From NCBI GenBank assembly GCA_937870605.1, contig CALMZW010000194.1, positions 1 through 29,806 on the forward strand: a DNA stretch of 29,806 bases, in the 5' to 3' direction. A program made the translations under genes and the position numbers. The DNA comes from an uncultured Synergistaceae bacterium. Lineage in GTDB: Bacteria > Synergistota > Synergistia > Synergistales > Aminobacteriaceae. The notes beneath the pieces were generated by a model. That model made no database searches, was not told where the DNA came from, and saw only the letters and a program-made list of their open reading frames with translations. Shown piece after piece: positions 23,689-29,806 of this stretch; the first letter of the stretch is position 1, and each line of letters begins with the position of its first letter.

Positions 23689-24719
23689 TGTCCGTTCCCT
23701 CCCCATTCCTTCAGGAGCGACCGGGCGTACTTCTGCGCATCCGGGTCCGCCTTCAGTTCGGGAATCGCCTTTTTCATGCCGGCCTGCGCGTCTTTATCCT
23801 TCCCCGTCGCGTGGTGCAGCACGGCGAGGGCGAACAATGCGGGGCCGCTCTTCGGGTGCTTTTTCGCGAAGGCGTCGAGGAAGCGCACGCCGCGGGCCGT
23901 CTGTCCGTCGAGGCAGTACGCCGAACCGAGAAGTCCCGCCGTACGGATGTCCAGAAGGTCGCCTTTATCCGTCAGCGCGCGCTCGAAGCTGTCGATCGCG
24001 GGGCCGAAATAGCGCTCCCGGAAGAGGATGGCCCCGAGCAGCAATCGGGCTTCGGCCTTCGCCGGATCGAGCGCGAGCGTCCGTTCCGCCGCGTCCTCCG
24101 CCAGCGAGAGCATGAGGGTGCTTTTCGTATGCGCCGCGTAGATCTGCGCGAGCAAAAAGGTGAACGCAGGCTCGTCGGGGACGAGATCGACGGCCGAGAG
24201 GCCGTACGCCAGCGCGCGGTCCATGCCCGACTGCGATGGGGGGAGATCCCCCGCCGCGCGCGCTTTTGCGAGCAACATGGTCGCCATCCTCGCACGGACC
24301 ATTGCGAGCGTCATGATGTTGAGCCGGTTCGGGTCGGCCTGCGCCTTCTCGAGCGCCTCCCGTTCGGCGGGGAATGGTTCCAGGTCGCCGACGGCGTCGG
24401 CGGGATCCGCTTCCCGGTCGGGCGAGCCGAAGACGTCTTCCGCCAGGGCGAAGACGTCTCCGTCCGCGCCCGTGTAGAAATCCGGAACGTCGATGTCCGA
24501 GGAAAACTCTTCTTCCGATTCGCCGGATTCCAGGTCCGCCGAAAGGGGGACGGATTCGGAAATGTCGTCCGACGAAACGGCCGCTTCCGCAGAAAACGCT
24601 GTCAGCGTCGTTGTCGCGAACATGGCGAACAACGCGAGCGCTGCGAGCGTCGGGAACATCGCGGAAACGCCCCCGCATCCCGGCGCGTCGCGGAGAGACT
24701 GCGAAACGAATGAGACCAT
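23685..24719 (-). CDS. Exported TPR-repeat protein, 344 aa
   Basis: An N-terminal signal-type segment (hydrophobic core about 21-42, then AFSAEA) follows a 20-residue leader. An acidic, Ser-rich stretch (48-120) comes next, then helical TPR-like units from about residue 130 to the end, for example AAERTLALDPAKAEARLLLG, RYFGPAIDSFERAL and ARGVRFLDAFAKKHPKSGPA. TPR proteins act as scaffolds for protein-protein contacts; the partner here is plausibly another product of the same operon. GGGAG lies 7 bases before the ATG. The gene starts 27 bases after the propeller gene and its TGA overlaps the ATG of the giant gene, so translation of the two is coupled. An internal Met at residue 21 is an alternative start. 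Confidence 0.88.
   Translation of the reverse strand: MVSFVSQSLRDAPGCGGVSAMFPTLAALALFAMFATTTLTAFSAEAAVSSDDISESVPLSADLESGESEEEFSSDIDVPDFYTGADGDVFALAEDVFGSPDREADPADAVGDLEPFPAEREALEKAQADPNRLNIMTLAMVRARMATMLLAKARAAGDLPPSQSGMDRALAYGLSAVDLVPDEPAFTFLLAQIYAAHTKSTLMLSLAEDAAERTLALDPAKAEARLLLGAILFRERYFGPAIDSFERALTDKGDLLDIRTAGLLGSAYCLDGQTARGVRFLDAFAKKHPKSGPALFALAVLHHATGKDKDAQAGMKKAIPELKADPDAQKYARSLLKEWGGNGQ
23696..23700 (-). promoter_or_regulatory. Ribosome binding site deciding the start of the giant gene
   Basis: On the minus strand this is AGGGA within a GGGGAGGG run, 7 bases before the ATG at 23688-23686. The alternative in-frame ATG at 23706 would lie upstream of this site, so the downstream ATG is preferred. 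Confidence 0.65.
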
Positions 24720-24746
24720 GATTCGACTCCCACCTTCCTGTTTCCG

Positions 24747-25061
24747 CTACGGTTGCTTTTTCAGCGACAGCATATACGCCGCAAGCTTTTCCACGTGCTC
24801 CACGATTTTCGGGTCCGGGAAGGCTGCGAGGCTCTCTCGATAGGCCTTCATCGCCTCTTCATACATCTTTTTCTTCTGGAGGTCCATCCCCTTGATGACG
24901 AGCTTGTGCGCACGCTCGCGCAGGAGCGACTCGAGACGGTCCGCGTAGGCGGACAGTTCGGCGTCGGGAGCCAGGACGAGGCTCTCCCGGTACTTGACGA
25001 GGGCTTCGTACAGGCGTCCCTCTTTCTGTCGCGCGATTCCCTCCGAGCGGAGGCGTGTGGC
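24747..25061 (-). repeat. C-terminal TPR-like module, copy B (in the propeller protein)
   Basis: Residues 634-737 of the propeller protein, with GRLYEALVKYRESL and KMYEEAMKAYRESL units. It is the gapless counterpart of copy A at 14434-14751. A third, single unit (GRLAEAAAVFEKSLALYPDP, about residues 505-555 of the same protein) lies before the Pro/Thr linker. Confidence 0.85.
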
Positions 25062-26960
25062 CCGCTCCTCCGCTTCGTCGCGCTTCGGCGTCTGCGTCGG
25101 AACGGGCGATGGAACAGGCGTTGGAGACGGCGCGGGGGAAGGCGTCGGGACATTCGTCGGAGTCGGCGCAGGCGTTGGAGAAGGCGACGGAGATGGCGTC
25201 GGAGTCGGAGATTGCGCTGCGGTCGGTTCCGGCGTTGGAACTGGGGTTGGAACGAGCGTCGAAACGGACGTCGGGAGCGGCGTCGGCGAAAGGGACGCGG
25301 CTTTGAGAAGCGCGACGTGTTCCGCAAGCGACGGGTCGGGATAGAGCGCAAGGCTCTTCTCGAAGACCGCCGCCGCCTCGGCGAGCCGTCCCTGTGTCTG
25401 GAGCGCCGCGCCGCGTTCGCGCAGCTCGAGCGCGCGCGTATGCCGTTCGATTTCGGCGTCAAGCTCTTCGTCCGTCATCGCGGCCGGGTTCGTCCCCTCT
25501 TCGGGGTGTGAGCCGGGGAGTGACGGCGCGACGTCGCGGGATACGGGCTCCCACGCGTCCCGAAGCACGAAGGCGGACGCCTGCGCGCCGCCGCCCGACG
25601 TGGGGCGGGCGACGAGGCAGATGTCCCCCGCGCCGTTCGCGGCGAGCGCCTCCGGAAGACCGAACCGGCGGATCTTCATGAACCGCCCGAGCGTCCCCGA
25701 TGCGTCATAGGCGATCAGCAGATCCTCGTCGTCATCCAGCGCGAAGATGCGTCCCCGCCCGTCCGCGGCGATGAATTTCGGCCGGAAGGAATCGGACGAG
25801 ACCGTCTCGAAGCCGCTTCCCCAACGTCCCCAGGACCGGAGTTCCTTCCCTTCCGCATCGATGATGCAAATGCGTCCGGTTCCTTTTTCCGGGATGACGG
25901 CGGCGGCGAACGCGCCGTCCGGCAGCGTCGCGAGGGCCTGCATGCCCGGAATGTCGAGCGTCCGTACGAGTGCGCCGTCGCTTGCGAAGAGGAAGAGATC
26001 CGGTGCGCTTGCGATCGCGAAGACGCCCCCCGCAGCCGGGGGCAGCGGGATGATCTGCGTCGGCGAGACGCGCTTTTCGCCGAAGACGTTTCGTTTGACG
26101 GCGACTCGTCGCTGCGTCGCGCCCTCGGGCGAGAGCGAGTGGACGATGTATCCCTCTCCGTACGTGTCGTCGAGAACGAACACCGTTCCGTCGGGAAGAG
26201 CGCATGTCGCGCGGACGGCGTTGAACGGCCGGAGCGCGTCCGTCTTCCGGATGTACGCTGCCGGCGTTCCGTCCGGCGCGAAGAGCTTGACGCCGTTCAC
26301 GTCCGACGCGCCGAGCGAGACGCGCCCCGCGTCGTCGATTCCGGCCCCTTTGATGTGCCGGAAGTCGTTGTTCGGTTCGAGGTAGGGGATCGCGCGTATC
26401 TCCCCGAACGGCGGAATGTCCGCGCTCACGGATGAGAGGATCGTCTCCGCGAGCGCCGCGTTTTCCTTCATGGATGCGCCGTCGCCCATCAGCGTCAGCA
26501 GCACGTGAAGTCCGTCCCGGACGGCCGACGTCGTGACGACGAAGCGTCCCGCCATCGGAAAGAACTCGTTTCCGACCTTCGCCTCGGCCGACCATGCGAG
26601 GCTGACGGCATCGATGTCGCCGAGCGTGACGGATTCGCGGGAACTCGTGAAGTTTCGCCCGTCCTTCGAGAACGACCGTTCGATCTCGTTCAGCAACCCT
26701 TCCCATCCGGCCTTCGGGACGCGCTCGAAGCCCGTCATGAACGCGATGAACGGCGAGAAGGAATTCCGGCCCGGCTGTTTCCCCCTGATGAAGCCGGTCG
26801 CGTTGCGATCGAGCATCGGCGTCCAGTCGGCGGGCACGAGGACGGAAAAGGGCTCCGCCCAGCGTCGTACGAGCGCTTCTGCGGCTTCGGCCGGGGCATG
26901 GAATCCGCAGGTCAAAGCGAGGATGATCGCCGCTGCTGCGAGGGTGCGTCGCGGATTCAC
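24747..26960 (-). CDS. Exported PsbP/DcrB-like, beta-propeller and TPR-like protein with Pro/Thr linker, 737 aa
   Basis: Domains in order: signal peptide (1-26, ending APAEA); a PsbP/DcrB-like alpha/beta domain (about 32-182, starting FSVLVPADWTPM); a beta-propeller of NHL-like type (about 190-470, with repeated pieces such as ALPDGTVFVLDD, LFLFASDGALVRTL and AADGRGRIFALDDDEDLLIA); one TPR-like unit (about 505-555); a Pro/Thr/Ser linker (558-625); and two more TPR-like units (634-737). The GTG start is chosen because AAGGAG lies 8 bases before it. An in-frame ATG at 26984 overlaps the upstream stop (ATGA) but lacks a ribosome site and would add 8 residues. A binding or scaffold protein in the envelope is inferred; no catalytic motif is visible. 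Confidence 0.87.
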   Translation of the reverse strand: MNPRRTLAAAAIILALTCGFHAPAEAAEALVRRWAEPFSVLVPADWTPMLDRNATGFIRGKQPGRNSFSPFIAFMTGFERVPKAGWEGLLNEIERSFSKDGRNFTSSRESVTLGDIDAVSLAWSAEAKVGNEFFPMAGRFVVTTSAVRDGLHVLLTLMGDGASMKENAALAETILSSVSADIPPFGEIRAIPYLEPNNDFRHIKGAGIDDAGRVSLGASDVNGVKLFAPDGTPAAYIRKTDALRPFNAVRATCALPDGTVFVLDDTYGEGYIVHSLSPEGATQRRVAVKRNVFGEKRVSPTQIIPLPPAAGGVFAIASAPDLFLFASDGALVRTLDIPGMQALATLPDGAFAAAVIPEKGTGRICIIDAEGKELRSWGRWGSGFETVSSDSFRPKFIAADGRGRIFALDDDEDLLIAYDASGTLGRFMKIRRFGLPEALAANGAGDICLVARPTSGGGAQASAFVLRDAWEPVSRDVAPSLPGSHPEEGTNPAAMTDEELDAEIERHTRALELRERGAALQTQGRLAEAAAVFEKSLALYPDPSLAEHVALLKAASLSPTPLPTSVSTLVPTPVPTPEPTAAQSPTPTPSPSPSPTPAPTPTNVPTPSPAPSPTPVPSPVPTQTPKRDEAEERATRLRSEGIARQKEGRLYEALVKYRESLVLAPDAELSAYADRLESLLRERAHKLVIKGMDLQKKKMYEEAMKAYRESLAAFPDPKIVEHVEKLAAYMLSLKKQP
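25086..25289 (-). repeat. Pro/Thr/Ser low-complexity linker repeat
   Basis: Encodes residues 558-625, almost entirely Pro, Thr, Ser, Val and Ala in PTP, PSP and PTPVP steps. Such linkers are flexible or extended and often glycosylated in secreted proteins. It separates one TPR-like unit from the C-terminal pair. The DNA is a degenerate short repeat on both strands and could vary in length between strains. Confidence 0.9.
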
Positions 26961-26968
26961 GGACGTCA

Positions 26969-26974
26969 CTCCTT
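26969..26974 (-). promoter_or_regulatory. Ribosome binding site deciding the GTG start of the propeller gene
   Basis: On the minus strand this reads AAGGAG, 8 bases upstream of GTG at 26960-26958. It lies inside the reading frame if the ATG at 26984 were used, which argues for the GTG. Confidence 0.7.
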
Positions 26975-26980
26975 TCCTGA

Positions 26981-29806
26981 TCATGGGTTCACTGCGTTCA
27001 CGGGGCAGAAGTACATCCCCGCGGGAAACGTCGCGGACAGGTTCTCGTACCGGACGGGCAGGCCCGACTCGACGACGGGCCTGCGCTGTCCGTCGAGGAA
27101 TTCGAGCGTATAGAACACGACGATCTCGAGCGAAAACGCGTCCTGTTGCGCCGGGGTGCGGACGATCCTGCGCCCCGAGTCGTTGGGCAGGTCGGGCGAG
27201 GGAGGAGGCGAGGCCGGGCTCCCGGCCGTCGCGTCCCAGGTCAGGGAGACGCTTCCGGAGGCTCCCTGCACCTCGGGGCTCGTCTGAAAGCCCGTCGTGA
27301 CGAACCACTTCCGTACGGTCAGACGCGCGAAGACCCGCTCGTTTCCCGAAGCGTCCGCGATGCGGAGCGGGATGAGCGGGATGTTCGGGATCGATATGCT
27401 CACGGTTGCGACGACGGGGGTTCCGCGCCTGCGATACCCGCTTCCGACGACGGCCCGGTTCAGCGGCGACGACGGGTGCAGGCCGATGCCGGCCATCCGG
27501 AGCGCGTCCATCGCCTGCTTCATCGTCTCCGGATTCGCCGCGAGGTGCGAGAGGCCGAGTTTCTTCAGCTCGTCGACGAGCTGCTGTTCCATCGCCTTCG
27601 CGGCGCCCTGGACGCCGGAGTTCAGTTCCATGAGGCGGTTCCACTCGGGCGTATCCTTGCGGATCTCGCCGTCGAGTCCGGCGACCGACGAAGAAACGCG
27701 CATCGGCACGTGCGGCAGCGGCGCGTTCGGGTCGTTGCCGAGCGGCGAGGCCGTCAGCCAGTAGCTCCGGTTTTCGAAGAACGGGATGATCCGCGCCCGA
27801 TCCGGTTCGATGAGCGCTTCGGCCGGGAAGCTCGCGAGCCGGGGCTCTCCCTTCACGACGGTCGTCATGCGGAGGAGCGCGTTCCGGTTCACGAGGTTCG
27901 CGGCTCCGACGCCGCCTGCCGTCGACCCGGCGGGGACCGTGTGCGTCGTCTCGTCCGGATCGAGCCGCGCGTGATAGAGGACCCGCGGATCGGCCGACGA
28001 CACGACGATGTCGAGGTCGAAGCCTTCCAGCAGTTCGGGGGTCTTCGCCGCGACGGCGGGGAGCGTCCAGTCGATCCGCAGCGACGCCCCCTCGAGGGCG
28101 GATGCGTTGCCGATCACGGTTGTGCGAAGGTCGTGCGGCGGATCGAGAAGGAAGACGCGGCCGGTCGAGTATTCGTACACCCATCCGGACCCCGTCTGTC
28201 CGGTGTCGATGACGGAGAGCCGACGCGGGACGTCGAACGGGACCGCTTCCCGGACGCCGTTCGCGCCGGGCGTGAGCGCCGCGACGTTCGCATCGCCCGC
28301 GTTCCGGATGTAGAGCTTCCGTCCGACGGTCTTCGACGTGTCGAACCATTCGGCGGGGCAGACGACCGCGAGCTTCGACCGGACCTTCCGGTTCGCCTGC
28401 GGGGCGGGACGGAATTCGAAAAACTGGACGGACCAGGGGGCGATCCTCGTGTCGTTCAGTTCGAAGCTCCCTTCCGCGTCGAGCGAGATGACCTCGTGGA
28501 GCGTCTTCGGATCGTCGAAGACCGTGAAGCGGTTCTGCGCGTCGATGTAGGTCCGTTCGTAGAGCGTCGCGCCGGGCAGTCCGGGGAAGATCGCCTTCTC
28601 GGCGTAGTCGACGAGGACCTTCCCGAGCTTCTTCGCGTCGCCTCCGGCGGCCCATGTCAGAACGTCGAGGAACGCGGGCGTCTGGTTCGTGTCGCGGAAG
28701 TGCGCGAGCAGGTTTTTCTGGAAGTTCTCCTTTTTCGAGGTCGGGAAGTCCTTCATGTAGACCTCGTCGCGAATGAATTCGAGGAACCAGGACATCCCGT
28801 AGCCGAAACGCTGGTAGGGCTTCGCGTCGCCCCAGAGAAGCGGCAGCTTCGGCCCCTTGAGTCCGATTTTGATCTTGCCGAGATCCGCGAGGTAGCTCGA
28901 GATTTTCAGCCCCTTCGCGTCAAACTGCGGGATCGTCTCGCGTTCGAGCAGCGTTGCGGTCGCTTCCGTCAGGAAGATGTTGGGGTTGGCGTTCGAGAGG
29001 TAGCGCTTCTGGATCGCGTGGAAGTACTCGTGGAGAACCGTCAGATAGAGGGTGTCCCGGTTCGTCGTCGAGCACAGGAAGAGGTAGGGGTTCGACGTCC
29101 ATCGGATGATGGTTTCCCCGTCGTTCGCGCCGGGCTTCGACGTCACGAAGACCGTGATCGGGCCCGGATCCGCGAAGCCGCGCCCCGTCGGGTCGGTGAC
29201 GAGAATGCGTTTTGCCGTGAGGAGGGCCTCCCGGACCTGAATGACGGAGTCGGGGACGCCGTACTGCATGAAGGCCCGCGCCCGGTTCCGTTCGAGATTC
29301 TCCCGGAGCTTCCCGAAGAGCGGCTGAAGTTCGTCGAGGATCGGTTCGACCGGAAGGTTCGACTCCCGCGCCCGCGCGATCCGCTTGTCGCGAAGCTCCG
29401 AGAGTTCGATGACGTTTTTCCGGTAGTCGTCCCACAGCGTCCGGAAGACGATGTCGAGCGCCTTTTCGTCCTTGAGCCCCTTGTCCCCCGATCCGAGCGA
29501 TTTCGCCCACGCGATGGACCACCCCTCGGGGTCGGGGTAGGGGGACGAGATGAAGGGGGCCTCGTCATGGAAGACGGACGGAAGCTCGGTCGGGGCGCGG
29601 ATGACCGCGAGAACGGCCGTTCCGATCGCCGTTCCGATCAGGACGGCGCCGAGGATGCTGAAGTGCGTCGTCTCGAAGCGGAGCGTGTCGCCGTCCCGCG
29701 TGTAGGGGACCGGGAACCATGTGCGGCCGTCGCGGGAGATCATCGGGACGATCATGTCGGGCGACAGCGGCCCAGGAACGACGGGAAGCTTCATCGAAAC
29801 GCCGAC
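26981..29806 (-). CDS. Membrane-associated protein with gluzincin-like zinc protease motif (partial, 5' end outside window), at least 941 aa
   Basis: The frame is open to the window edge. The first in-frame ATG (29794) has no ribosome site and is not followed by a signal peptide, so the true start is probably upstream of the window. The visible part begins with a beta-rich domain end (TLRFETTHFSIL), then a hydrophobic segment (LGAVLIGTAIGTAVLAVI) and a helical region. A protease-like domain follows with HEYFH (29018-29032) and, 17 residues later, Glu in FLTEATATLLE, matching the HExxH...E zinc ligands of gluzincins. The rest is beta-rich: a jelly-roll or Ig-like stretch and an RGTPVVATVSISIPNIPLIP segment. 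The substrate is unknown. Its TGA is 20 bases before the propeller gene's GTG. Confidence 0.85.
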   Translation of the reverse strand, partial: VGVSMKLPVVPGPLSPDMIVPMISRDGRTWFPVPYTRDGDTLRFETTHFSILGAVLIGTAIGTAVLAVIRAPTELPSVFHDEAPFISSPYPDPEGWSIAWAKSLGSGDKGLKDEKALDIVFRTLWDDYRKNVIELSELRDKRIARARESNLPVEPILDELQPLFGKLRENLERNRARAFMQYGVPDSVIQVREALLTAKRILVTDPTGRGFADPGPITVFVTSKPGANDGETIIRWTSNPYLFLCSTTNRDTLYLTVLHEYFHAIQKRYLSNANPNIFLTEATATLLERETIPQFDAKGLKISSYLADLGKIKIGLKGPKLPLLWGDAKPYQRFGYGMSWFLEFIRDEVYMKDFPTSKKENFQKNLLAHFRDTNQTPAFLDVLTWAAGGDAKKLGKVLVDYAEKAIFPGLPGATLYERTYIDAQNRFTVFDDPKTLHEVISLDAEGSFELNDTRIAPWSVQFFEFRPAPQANRKVRSKLAVVCPAEWFDTSKTVGRKLYIRNAGDANVAALTPGANGVREAVPFDVPRRLSVIDTGQTGSGWVYEYSTGRVFLLDPPHDLRTTVIGNASALEGASLRIDWTLPAVAAKTPELLEGFDLDIVVSSADPRVLYHARLDPDETTHTVPAGSTAGGVGAANLVNRNALLRMTTVVKGEPRLASFPAEALIEPDRARIIPFFENRSYWLTASPLGNDPNAPLPHVPMRVSSSVAGLDGEIRKDTPEWNRLMELNSGVQGAAKAMEQQLVDELKKLGLSHLAANPETMKQAMDALRMAGIGLHPSSPLNRAVVGSGYRRRGTPVVATVSISIPNIPLIPLRIADASGNERVFARLTVRKWFVTTGFQTSPEVQGASGSVSLTWDATAGSPASPPPSPDLPNDSGRRIVRTPAQQDAFSLEIVVFYTLEFLDGQRRPVVESGLPVRYENLSATFPAGMYFCPVNAVNP

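Noticed and set aside
26984..28655. Extension of the propeller gene's reading frame upstream through the zinc-protease gene
   Set aside because: The upstream part is Arg-rich nonsense overlapping a well-supported gene in another frame; a signal peptide and ribosome site mark the true start near 26960.

Overview
The window is GC-rich, tightly packed bacterial chromosome with very short intergenic gaps and many 4-bp start/stop overlaps. An RND-type efflux pump with a periplasmic adaptor, an ABC-2 exporter with a HlyD-type adaptor, a lipoprotein-type signal and several secreted proteins all point to a double-membrane (diderm) bacterium. I could not assign a phylum from the sequence alone. No tRNA, rRNA, insertion sequence or CRISPR array was seen.

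Region 1 (1-9498): the last codons of a plus-strand membrane protein converge, across a hairpin terminator, on a five-gene minus-strand unit. In transcription order this unit encodes a DUF4403 lipoprotein, a malic enzyme, a large MscS-family mechanosensitive channel, an RND adaptor and an RND pump. No outer-membrane TolC-type channel is present.

Region 2 (9499-14433): a divergent intergenic region carries a strong promoter (TTGACA, 16 bp, TATACT) followed by a perfect inverted repeat. It precedes a plus-strand operon resembling E. coli cecR-ybhGFSR: TetR-family regulator, HlyD-type adaptor, two separate ABC ATPases and one ABC-2 permease, all translationally coupled. The two ATPases are asymmetric, and all their departures from consensus fall on one of the two composite ATP sites. 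Only one permease gene is present where E. coli has two. The operon ends at a 23-position, almost perfect hairpin.

Region 3 (14434-29806): a minus-strand operon of four genes for exported proteins, continuing upstream of the window. In transcription order it encodes a membrane-associated protein with a gluzincin-like zinc protease motif (5' end outside the window), a PsbP/DcrB-like plus beta-propeller protein with a Pro/Thr linker and TPR-like tail, a TPR protein, and a giant 3084-residue modular secreted protein. The giant protein has a GATase-like domain, many carboxypeptidase-regulatory-like domains including five tandem 80-residue repeats, macroglobulin-like Ig domains and a TPR-like tail. 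The tails of the propeller protein and the giant protein align without gaps over 104 residues at about 47% identity by hand count, which suggests that they bind a common partner or each other. I recognise no described system with this gene set; it is the best candidate here for something new.
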